From positions 186,001-250,000 of the forward strand of contig NZ_CP107036.1 of the NCBI RefSeq assembly GCF_029542085.1: a DNA stretch of 64,000 bases, read 5' to 3'. The translations under genes were made by a program, and so were the position numbers. How positions within the stretch are numbered: the stretch's first letter is position 1; each line of letters begins with the position of its first letter. Positions 8,445 through 15,442 of the stretch are shown here, piece by piece. The notes below the pieces were generated by a model, which was given only the letters and a program-made list of their open reading frames with translations, was not told the origin of the DNA and did no database searches. The stretch comes from Sphingobacterium sp. ML3W. Lineage in GTDB: Bacteria; Bacteroidota; Bacteroidia; Sphingobacteriales; Sphingobacteriaceae.

Positions 8445-11021
8445 ATGAAGCAAAGTAAAAATGAGGCCGTCTTTCAGGACGAGGTATTGACACGCTTTGA
8501 ACTTTTCAAAAGTTTGTTTTTAACATTACCATTTCAACGTGTTAAAGATACAGGTACTTTATTGCCATTTTTTGCAAAGCAGTGCGAGAAGGGTGTTGAC
8601 CAACATTTGACTCCAGATGAGATTATAAAGAGTTTTTTTGATCAGCATGAAGAGTTTTCTTCGGAAGAACAACGCATAGACTTACTTTTTCGTTTTGTCC
8701 AATATATAGAACGTCAGGTCGTATTATTTGATGCGATAGAGGATTCGTCATTTCAAATGGTCGGCCGTGGTGATGATGAAAATGTCTTGGGGGCATTGAT
8801 CAAGAATGCTGAGGGGAATGGTGATATGCGACGAAAAATCGTTTCCAAATTAAAAGATTTCTCCGTTCGTCTGGTACTTACTGCTCACCCCACTCAATTT
8901 TATCCAGGACCAGTATTGGGGATTATTAATGATCTGATCGATGCAATAAAGACCAATGATATCCATAGTATACATTTATTGTTACAGCAGTTAGGTAAAA
9001 CACCATTTATCAATAAAAATAAGCCTACACCGGTAGACGAGGCCGCAAGTTTAGCTTGGTTTTTGGAAAATGTATTTTATAAGGTAGCCTCGGAGATCCA
9101 GTCTTTTATTGATGATGAATTGGATGTCGATACTGAAGAGGTAAAACAGCTTATCGAATTGGGCTTTTGGCCAGGAGGAGACCGTGATGGAAATCCGAAT
9201 GTAAGTGTTGAAAGTACCAAGAAAGTCGCCGCTTTATTGCGTACTATTTTGTTTAGATGTTATTACCGCGATTTCCGTATTGTAAGACGTCGTATTACAT
9301 TCAGAGGTGTCGAGGAATACATGGAGAACTTGCAGACCCTGTTTTACGAAAATAGCTTTAACCCTGTCGAACATCCAGAAGATGAAACCGACAATATCAT
9401 TACGAATTTAAAGGCGATCAAAAACGTATTGGAAGAATATCACAATGGCCTCTTTGTTGAGATTGTTGATGATTTGCTTCGTAAGGTAATGACATTCGGT
9501 TGTTTTTTCACGACTTTAGATATCAGACAAGATAGCCGTATACTACGTGATGCAACAGATTATTTGATTCAACAAAATCAGGAAGCTACTGGTGTTCCAT
9601 TAAATTACTTGGAACTGAATGAAGCTGATAAACAGAAAGCGTTGAAGTTTAAGGAACTGGATTTAAGTGTCGGTGATGATGCGGATCCATTGACAAAAGA
9701 TACATCTGGTGTGATTAAATTGCTTAAGGAAATTCAACGGTCTGGTTCTGAGCGTGCTGCACAGCGTTTTATTATTAGTAATTGTCAGCAAGCAAGTGAT
9801 ATTTTGGGATTGCGTCAGTTGTTTTTGTGGTCTGGTTGGAAGAAAGATGCATTAACAATAGATTTCGTACCTCTATTTGAAACAGTGGATGATTTGACCA
9901 GAGCTGCCGATGTCATGAAAACGCTCTATAGCAACAAAGAATATAAGGCACATCTGAAACGCAGAGGAAACAAGCAGACCATTATGCTAGGCTATTCGGA
10001 TAGTACAAAAGATGGAGGTTACCTAATGGCAAACTGGTCAATCTATAGAGCAAAAATAGAGTTGACGGCTATTTCCCGAGAATACGATGTTGATCTTGTC
10101 TTTTTTGATGGACGTGGCGGACCTCCGGCACGTGGAGGAGGTAAAACACAACGCTTTTATGCTTCCATGGGTAAGGAAATTGCCAATGATCATATTCAAT
10201 TAACGATACAGGGGCAGACGATCAGTAGCCAATATGGCTCCTTGGATACGGCTCGATTTAATATAGAGCAGCTCCTACATGCGGGTATTATCTCTGATTT
10301 AAAACAACGGGTAGGTGATACGCTGACCAAACATCAGCAAGAAATTATTGATAAATTGGCCGAACTGAGCCATCATAAATTTATGGATCTTCGTACCAAT
10401 AAGTTATTCCTGCCTTATCTGGAAACGATGTCTCCGTTGAAAGCACTTTCATCCATCAATATTTCAAGCCGACCTGTAAAAAGGAATTCAGGACGGGAAT
10501 TACGCCTCGAAGATCTACGTGCGATCAGTTTCGTTACTTCGTGGAGTCAATTGAAGCAAAATATCCCTGGGTTTTACGGGGTTGGGACAGCTTTACAGTG
10601 GGCCGAGAAGAATAATCTATGGAAAGATGTACAACAATTGTATGTTTCTTCGGGATTCTTCCAGACCTTGATCGACAACTGTATGATGTCTATGACCAAA
10701 TCTAATTTTGATATCACAGCTTACATGAAGGACGATAAGGTGTATGGTGAATTCTGGAAAAATCTTCATGCGGAATACCAGATTACCAAAGAGTATTTGT
10801 TAAAACTCAGTGGGACATCTAAATTGATGGAGAACTACCCCGTAGACCGTGAGTCAATTTTGGCGCGAGAAGGCATCGTATTGCCTTTGTTGGTGATCCA
10901 ACATTATGCAATTCGTGCGCTCAATTCCGATAAATTGGATGAGGCACAACGAGAGGATTATTCAAAGTTGATTGCACGGACAATATTCGGTGTCATCAAT
11001 GCAGGAAGGAATGTTGCTTAA
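8445..11021 (+). CDS. ppc: Phosphoenolpyruvate carboxylase
   Basis: An 858-residue cytoplasmic enzyme that carboxylates PEP to oxaloacetate, replenishing the citric acid cycle. Active-site motifs are intact and in order: VLTAHPTQ with His148, GFWPGGDRDGNP (240-251), the STKDGGYLMANW loop, FFDGRGGPPARGGG and QGQTISSQYGS near residues 585-595. Length is slightly under the usual 880-930 residues. The N-terminal phosphorylation extension of plant enzymes is absent, as in bacteria. The gene is monocistronic with its own promoter and leader hairpin; a separately promoted lipoprotein gene follows. Confidence in function is very high. Confidence 0.97.
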   Translation: MKQSKNEAVFQDEVLTRFELFKSLFLTLPFQRVKDTGTLLPFFAKQCEKGVDQHLTPDEIIKSFFDQHEEFSSEEQRIDLLFRFVQYIERQVVLFDAIEDSSFQMVGRGDDENVLGALIKNAEGNGDMRRKIVSKLKDFSVRLVLTAHPTQFYPGPVLGIINDLIDAIKTNDIHSIHLLLQQLGKTPFINKNKPTPVDEAASLAWFLENVFYKVASEIQSFIDDELDVDTEEVKQLIELGFWPGGDRDGNPNVSVESTKKVAALLRTILFRCYYRDFRIVRRRITFRGVEEYMENLQTLFYENSFNPVEHPEDETDNIITNLKAIKNVLEEYHNGLFVEIVDDLLRKVMTFGCFFTTLDIRQDSRILRDATDYLIQQNQEATGVPLNYLELNEADKQKALKFKELDLSVGDDADPLTKDTSGVIKLLKEIQRSGSERAAQRFIISNCQQASDILGLRQLFLWSGWKKDALTIDFVPLFETVDDLTRAADVMKTLYSNKEYKAHLKRRGNKQTIMLGYSDSTKDGGYLMANWSIYRAKIELTAISREYDVDLVFFDGRGGPPARGGGKTQRFYASMGKEIANDHIQLTIQGQTISSQYGSLDTARFNIEQLLHAGIISDLKQRVGDTLTKHQQEIIDKLAELSHHKFMDLRTNKLFLPYLETMSPLKALSSINISSRPVKRNSGRELRLEDLRAISFVTSWSQLKQNIPGFYGVGTALQWAEKNNLWKDVQQLYVSSGFFQTLIDNCMMSMTKSNFDITAYMKDDKVYGEFWKNLHAEYQITKEYLLKLSGTSKLMENYPVDRESILAREGIVLPLLVIQHYAIRALNSDKLDEAQREDYSKLIARTIFGVINAGRNVA

Positions 11022-11046
11022 TTTTTGTTTCTTTTCGCGGATTAGG

Positions 11047-11077
11047 TTTCGCAGAAAGTATATTTTATCTACTTTTG
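11047..11077 (+). promoter_or_regulatory. Candidate promoter of the DUF4142-like lipoprotein gene
   Basis: TTTC at 11047-11050 and TACTTTTG at 11070-11077 are separated by 19 bp. The second element is a full match to TAnnTTTG. It lies 19 bp before the ATG at 11097, showing that the lipoprotein gene need not depend on ppc transcription. Confidence 0.55.
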
Positions 11078-11096
11078 TATAGTTAACAAAATTGAT

Positions 11097-11642
11097 ATGA
11101 AGATTAATAAGTTATTTATTGTAGCTGCTTGTGCGAGTACTGTATTTGCGTCTTGTGGTGAAACAGCTGCAAATAGACAGCGTCAATATGCCAATGCATC
11201 TTTAGCAGATGGTGATGCTTTTACAATGATTAAATTCGTTGGCGAGGAAGGTAACTATTTAGTAAACCTTGCTGATGTAGCGGCAAAACAATCAACTTCA
11301 ACAGAAGTTAAGAATGTGGCGGCTAAAATTAAAGAAGCTTATGCGACTGTATTGCCTGAGTTGGATGGTTTGGCAAAAGAGTTGCATGTCGGCGATGCAC
11401 AACGCGGTGTACCTGCGTTTCAAACTCCGGCTTCAATCGGATCAGATAGCACTGCTGCATTCAATGATAAAGCGTTTTTAGCATTGGTTCTTGAAAAACA
11501 AGGTGAGATCAATAGCAGATTGACCCGTGAAGAACACAACACCAATCATAGTGTTATTCATGTTTCTGAGGAATCTTTGAAAAAAGTTGAAGAAATCTAT
11601 AAATTGGCTGGTGGAAAAGTGGAAGGCCACGGTCATCACTAA
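11097..11642 (+). CDS. DUF4142-like lipoprotein
   Basis: A 181-residue exported protein. A short basic and hydrophobic signal is followed by a lipobox-like VFASC with Cys20, so it is probably a membrane-anchored lipoprotein. The mature part is helical, with the pattern of DUF4142 proteins (FVGEEGNYLVNLADVAAKQS near residues 48-67, then a second paired helix carrying EEHNTNH near 140). That family folds like a ferritin-like helical bundle and has no settled function. The C-terminus ends in a His-rich EGHGHH that could bind metal. It has its own promoter and a strong terminator, so it appears monocistronic. The family assignment is by resemblance. Confidence 0.65.
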   Translation: MKINKLFIVAACASTVFASCGETAANRQRQYANASLADGDAFTMIKFVGEEGNYLVNLADVAAKQSTSTEVKNVAAKIKEAYATVLPELDGLAKELHVGDAQRGVPAFQTPASIGSDSTAAFNDKAFLALVLEKQGEINSRLTREEHNTNHSVIHVSEESLKKVEEIYKLAGGKVEGHGHH

Positions 11643-11662
11643 ATAGCAACTTATATAGGAAG

Positions 11663-11702
11663 AAAAGGAATATTTGGTTAGCTGAATATTCCTTTTTTTT
11701 TC
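11663..11702 (+). terminator. Rho-independent terminator after the lipoprotein gene
   Basis: A 12-bp stem, AAAAGGAATATT (11663-11674 region) with AATATTCCTTTT (11685-11696), has a 10-nt loop and is followed by T residues. It ends the lipoprotein transcript. Confidence 0.88.
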
Positions 11703-12183
11703 TGAAAATGGCTGTTTTCATTGATTCGTATTCTTTCTTTGAGTTATCAATGCGCTCGCCACGCTCCGTTTATAGACCAGAAAGCACCTTCAGTCTATTT
11801 TCATAGCTATCAGAGTTATCAGAGTCTGTGAAAGCATGAAGGATTTATACTGTTGTTTCCTTGTCATTCTTTATAGATAATTGAATGGTCTATAACAGTA
11901 GTAAATAAGACAGCTGAGGAGAGGATAAAACCATACAGCCTGGTTTTATATTGGGATTTTCAAAAGTATTTCTGAGCGTCATTTTAAATGCTGTAATTCA
12001 AAATAGGTTTTATTTTTGTGACGAAATAGATGCGGTTTTCCATAAAAATAAGGGAATCAAAAAGAGAAATAATTTGTTGAGTTGTTAAATTAATAATAAC
12101 TTAACATTACTATAATACAGTTATTAATAACTGTGATTATTTTAGCATGATTTAATCAAATAATAGATAAGAAACAATATAAC
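11703..12183 (+). other. Intergenic region before ppx/gppA
   Basis: About 480 bp without a credible gene. It holds a 9-bp tandem duplication of TATCAGAGT at 11808-11825 and a perfect 18-bp palindrome at 12117-12134. The rest is AT-rich with no RNA structure that I recognise. Confidence 0.6.
12117..12134 (+). promoter_or_regulatory. Perfect 18-bp palindrome upstream of ppx/gppA gene
   Basis: ACAGTTATT is followed directly by its complement AATAACTGT, giving a two-fold symmetric 18-bp site 50 bp before the start codon at 12184. Size and symmetry suit a dimeric repressor or activator such as a CRP/FNR-type protein. The binding protein is unknown. Confidence 0.45.
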
Positions 12184-13062
12184 GTGAGATACGCTGCTAT
12201 AGACATAGGCTCCAATGCGGTCCGTCTTTTGATCGCTGATATCATTGGCCAAAAGGATCAATACAATTTTAAAAAAAATACGCTTTTACGGGTTCCTTTA
12301 CGCCTGGGCGACGATGCATTTATTCAACAGGAAATTTCTCCCAGAAAGGCAGAGAGCTTGATAAAAACGATGAAGGCATTTCGCGAATTGATGGATGTTT
12401 ATCATGTGGAAGACTATATGGCCTGTGCAACGTCTGCGATGCGTGATGCAAAAAATGGTGCTGATATTGTTGCGGAAGTTAAGAAAAACGGGATCAATAT
12501 CGATATTATAGAAGGGGCAAAGGAAGCTGAAATTATCTACAACAGTCATTGGGATAATAAGATGGAAAAAGACAAGGTATATCTTTATATCGACGTAGGT
12601 GGTGGTAGTACCGAATTGTCTTTATTTGCGAATGGTATTCTGGTGAATTCGAGATCCTTTAACTTGGGCACGATACGTATTTTGGATAATCAGGACAAAG
12701 CAGAGACTTGGGATGAGCTCAAAGAATGGGTCCGAAGCAACACACATATGTATAAACAGGTCATTGGGATAGGAACTGGTGGTAACATTAATAAATTGGC
12801 CCGCTTGTCCAATGAGAAACTGGATAAGCCATTGTCTTACGCAAAATTGAAAGCGGTGTATGAACATTTATCGTCTTTCTCTTTAAAGGAACGTATTATT
12901 TTACTGGGTCTCAATGAAGATAGGGCGGATGTAATTATCCCTGCAAGTGAGATTTTTCTGACGATTATGAAGTACGGTCGTCTAAAACAAATCATTGTTC
13001 CCCGTGTAGGATTGGTCGATGGTGTAATTAGAACCTTGATCAATAGGAATTTAGTGAAATAA
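12184..13062 (+). CDS. Ppx/GppA-family exopolyphosphatase or pppGpp phosphohydrolase
   Basis: A 292-residue cytoplasmic phosphatase of the ASKHA fold. The N-terminal phosphate loop AIDIGSNAVRLLIAD (residues 5-19), the catalytic-Glu segment IIEGAKEAE (108-116) and the second phosphate motif DVGGGSTE (137-144) are intact, as is GIGTGGNINKLAR further on. It ends after the two-lobed catalytic domain and lacks the C-terminal HD-like extension of E. coli Ppx, so it is the short form common in this phylum. Substrate may be polyphosphate or pppGpp. The start is GTG; no upstream ATG in frame fits. A perfect 18-bp palindrome lies 50 bp upstream. Confidence 0.88.
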   Translation: MRYAAIDIGSNAVRLLIADIIGQKDQYNFKKNTLLRVPLRLGDDAFIQQEISPRKAESLIKTMKAFRELMDVYHVEDYMACATSAMRDAKNGADIVAEVKKNGINIDIIEGAKEAEIIYNSHWDNKMEKDKVYLYIDVGGGSTELSLFANGILVNSRSFNLGTIRILDNQDKAETWDELKEWVRSNTHMYKQVIGIGTGGNINKLARLSNEKLDKPLSYAKLKAVYEHLSSFSLKERIILLGLNEDRADVIIPASEIFLTIMKYGRLKQIIVPRVGLVDGVIRTLINRNLVK

Positions 13063-13085
13063 AGCATTAAAAAGCATTTTTCGAC

Positions 13086-13115
13086 TTGCAAAAGAAGGAA
13101 AAATCTTTATTTTTG
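13086..13115 (+). promoter_or_regulatory. Promoter of tRNA-Leu
   Basis: TTG at 13086-13088 and TATTTTTG at 13108-13115 are 19 bp apart, a close match to the Bacteroidota consensus, 21 bp before the tRNA. Confidence 0.65.
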
Positions 13116-13136
13116 TGATACCAAAGGCGAATATGA

Positions 13137-13220
13137 GCCCAGGTGGCGAAATTGGTAGACGCACCATCTTGAGGGGGTGGCGCTCGTATGGGCGTGGCAG
13201 TTCGAATCTGCTCCTGGGCA
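13137..13220 (+). tRNA. tRNA-Leu (GAG)
   Basis: An 84-nt class II tRNA. The acceptor stem GCCCAGG pairs with CCTGGGC, the discriminator is A, the anticodon stem CCATC/GGTGG closes the loop TTGAGGG (anticodon GAG), and there is a long variable arm. CCA is not encoded. Confidence 0.96.
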
Positions 13221-13224
13221 CTTT

Positions 13225-13265
13225 AAAAAAAGCCAAATCTTAATTTTAAGATTTGGCTTTTTTTG
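13225..13265 (+). terminator. Terminator of tRNA-Leu, probably bidirectional
   Basis: A long perfect stem, AAAAAAAGCCAAATCTTAA with its complement, has a 2-nt formal loop and is flanked by A and T runs. It can also serve the convergent SRPBCC gene ending at 13309. Confidence 0.85.
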
Positions 13266-13308
13266 GCTATATGCTCTTTGTTTGTGAATAAATAAACTCT
13301 TTAAAATC

Positions 13309-13758
13309 TTATTCTTCACTGATTTCTTTGAGAATTTGTAAAGCTTTTGGCCACGATTCGTCAAAATATTCAATATACTCTTCATTGGTGTCCACATCAA
13401 CTTTTAATAATGTTTTACCATCAAGATCTGTAAAAGTATAATTCTCCAATGAGCCGGCCCAGTCTTCGACAGCCGGTCCTTCGGTAATCTCTTTGCCTTT
13501 GTCTAATATACCGTAATGGCGGATGGATATGTATTTATTTGGAATATTTTCGGCTATCTCTGCCACCATACCTTCTTTTTCACCATCCTTATTAATACCG
13601 GTAAAATAAATCTTGGCACCCTTTTCCCAGCTACCTTCAAAGTCAGAAGTTGGGTTAAAGGCAGCTGTCCACTTTTTATACGTTTCTTTATCAAGCATTG
13701 TCTTAAATACATGATCGACAGGGGAGTCGATCGTGATCTGATAATTCATTTTTTTCAT
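13309..13758 (-). CDS. SRPBCC (START/AHSA1-like) domain protein
   Basis: A 149-residue cytoplasmic protein with the SRPBCC helix-grip fold. The sequence opens with the typical first strand (YQITIDSPVDHVFKTMLD), continues with KKWTAAFNPTSDFEGSWEKG, and ends in a long amphipathic C-terminal helix (DESWPKALQILKEISEE) that lines the ligand cavity. The family binds hydrophobic ligands or assists other proteins; no specific ligand is indicated. An alternative start three codons downstream (13749) is possible. It lies just downstream of the DinB-type gene on the same strand (4 bp between them) and is probably cotranscribed. Confidence 0.8.
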   Translation of the reverse strand: MKKMNYQITIDSPVDHVFKTMLDKETYKKWTAAFNPTSDFEGSWEKGAKIYFTGINKDGEKEGMVAEIAENIPNKYISIRHYGILDKGKEITEGPAVEDWAGSLENYTFTDLDGKTLLKVDVDTNEEYIEYFDESWPKALQILKEISEE

Positions 13759-13762
13759 GTGC

Positions 13763-14434
13763 TTATTGTTTTGGAAAGTTAGGGTCTGCTTTTACTTCTT
13801 CAATCTGTTTGGTATGTCGGGCACAATGTGCTGCAATAAACATCAAGCCTTGGTAACCATCTACGACACCTGTCGGATAATCGTTGATATGGTTGCGGAG
13901 ATCCTTTGCATCTGCATTTTTTATGTAGTCAATGACTGGCTGCCTCGCGGTCAGAAAATCAGCTAAAGCTGTTTTTGAGTCTTTGTATATACCGGTTGGT
14001 TGAAGTTCTTTAGGCGCCTGAAATTTATGGCTTCGATCTGTAATTGTCGTTTTTAGATTGTCGTCGGTCATTTGCACTTCGCCTTTTCTTTCTGGTTGGG
14101 GAGCTTTTGTTAATGATGCTTTTGCCATATCAAATATCATTCGTTCAGAAAGTACAATATGTTCCAGGCATTGACTGATTGACCATTTGTCTGGGGCTGC
14201 CTTAAATTGCAGCTGAGCTTCACTAAGACCTGAGACTTGTTTTTCGAGTTCTTTGGTTGTCTGGTCAAAGTATTGCAATAAGGAATCGGTACCTTCTACT
14301 CCTTTTGTAAGTGGGGCTTGCTCGATTGCTTCGGTGTAGTTTTTATGAGCTACACTTTGCTGAGGTACTGGCGTTGATGAAAGGAGTACTGCGCTAAAGC
14401 CGGCAATCGCTATCATATTCATAATCTTGTACAT
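13763..14434 (-). CDS. Exported DinB-family protein
   Basis: A 223-residue protein with an N-terminal hydrophobic signal (MNMIAIAGFSAVLLSS) followed by a DinB/YfiT four-helix bundle. Landmarks are DKWSISQCLEHIVLSERMIF with the first metal-ligand His and, near the C-terminus, AAHCARHTKQIEEV with the paired His residues. DinB-fold proteins are often metal-dependent thiol transferases; most are cytoplasmic, so the signal peptide here is notable. The open frame reaches 14518, but that extension is charged and unlike a signal, so the ATG at 14434 is preferred. It lies 4 bp upstream of the SRPBCC gene. The thiol cofactor is unknown. Confidence 0.75.
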   Translation of the reverse strand: MYKIMNMIAIAGFSAVLLSSTPVPQQSVAHKNYTEAIEQAPLTKGVEGTDSLLQYFDQTTKELEKQVSGLSEAQLQFKAAPDKWSISQCLEHIVLSERMIFDMAKASLTKAPQPERKGEVQMTDDNLKTTITDRSHKFQAPKELQPTGIYKDSKTALADFLTARQPVIDYIKNADAKDLRNHINDYPTGVVDGYQGLMFIAAHCARHTKQIEEVKADPNFPKQ

Positions 14435-14758
14435 GTTTATAATTTTTAAATTGTTAAACGTCACTTTCTCATTACAATTATAATGTATTTTTGTTTTTTT
14501 ATTCTTTTCATAAGGCAAGAAAAAATATCCTGAGCAGAGTGTAATTAAAAATTACGTTTTTTGAAATGGCGAATCTAAAACTACCTGCGAAATGTTAAAT
14601 TTAACCTGTAGCAGGAATATGGGGGTTGGTATATAAATTGAGTATCAACTTGCTGGTTGAGATTGCTAAATAACAGTATTCATTTTATATATTTTCAATT
14701 TTCAAACATTTTATTAAAATGTTTGAAAATTGAAAATATATAACTAACTTTAATTCAG
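14435..14758. other. Divergent intergenic region, DinB gene / TetR gene
   Basis: A 324-bp AT-rich region between divergent starts. Its outstanding content is the 59-nt perfect palindrome at 14685-14743. I see no RNA gene or additional ORF. Confidence 0.6.
14685..14743. repeat. 59-nt perfect palindrome upstream of TetR gene
   Basis: Two 29-base arms are exact complements around a single T at 14714. The arms contain TAAAATGTTTG and GAAAATTGAAAATATA. It ends 15 bp before the TetR ATG (14759). No T-run follows it on the plus strand, so an operator or regulatory element is more likely than a terminator. Possibly two overlapping operator dimers. Confidence 0.75.
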
Positions 14759-15367
14759 ATGAACAAAAAGGAACAGGTTAAGGAGCGGATAGGTCAGGCC
14801 GCAATGGAGTGTTTTGAGCGATATGGTTTAGAGAAGACGACATTGGATGATATTGCGAAAGCTGTGGGACTGAACAAAACTTCGCTTTACTATTATTATA
14901 AGAACAAGGAAGATATTTTTATAGAAGTTGCGATCCGCGAGGGTGAGTCTTTTATAAATACATTGCAACAGAGTACCTTAAAGAAAAAAGGAGTGGAGAA
15001 TCAGATCGGGTTCTATTTAGAGTCGAGATTGAACTATTATACAAATGTACTCAATATGAATCGGGTGTCGGTAGAATCACTTGACAAGATTTTACCCCGT
15101 TTTTTTGAACTATATGATGCGATGATGGTACAGGAAAAGGATTTTTTAACAAAGCTTTTGCTGCAGGCCATCGCTCGGGAGCAGCTGGATATGGAAGATC
15201 CAGAAAATACAGCTTCTGTACTAATCAATTTTGCGAATGCACTAAAACATAGTACGGAGCAACAAGCGATCCTAAAGAAGCAAGTCGAGATTGACTATGC
15301 ACAAAGTCTTCGGGATACTAAATTTTTGGTTTCCTTGATTTTCAAGGGAATCAGAAAGCAAGGATGA
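14759..15367 (+). CDS. TetR/AcrR-family regulator of the adjacent TonB-receptor locus
   Basis: A 202-residue regulator with a textbook TetR DNA-binding domain (about residues 7-55: AAMECFERYGLEKTTLDDIA, then LNKTSLYYYYKNKEDIF) and a helical ligand-binding part. The 59-nt palindrome 15 bp upstream of its ATG is the likely operator, implying autoregulation. The TonB receptor gene follows 75 bp downstream in the same direction with no clear terminator or promoter between, so the regulator probably leads the operon. The ligand is unknown; given downstream genes it may sense a hydrophobic compound or aldehyde. Control of the downstream genes is inferred. Confidence 0.88.
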   Translation: MNKKEQVKERIGQAAMECFERYGLEKTTLDDIAKAVGLNKTSLYYYYKNKEDIFIEVAIREGESFINTLQQSTLKKKGVENQIGFYLESRLNYYTNVLNMNRVSVESLDKILPRFFELYDAMMVQEKDFLTKLLLQAIAREQLDMEDPENTASVLINFANALKHSTEQQAILKKQVEIDYAQSLRDTKFLVSLIFKGIRKQG

Positions 15368-15442
15368 TGACCTGTCTCAGGGAATCATGGATGGGTAAAG
15401 TGAGGCATTGAAGCGAATATTATACGCTAACCAATATAAACT

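Noticed and set aside
14685..14743. Palindrome interpreted as a terminator
   Set aside because: It lies between divergent genes, so no transcript needs to end there, and no T-run follows on the plus strand.
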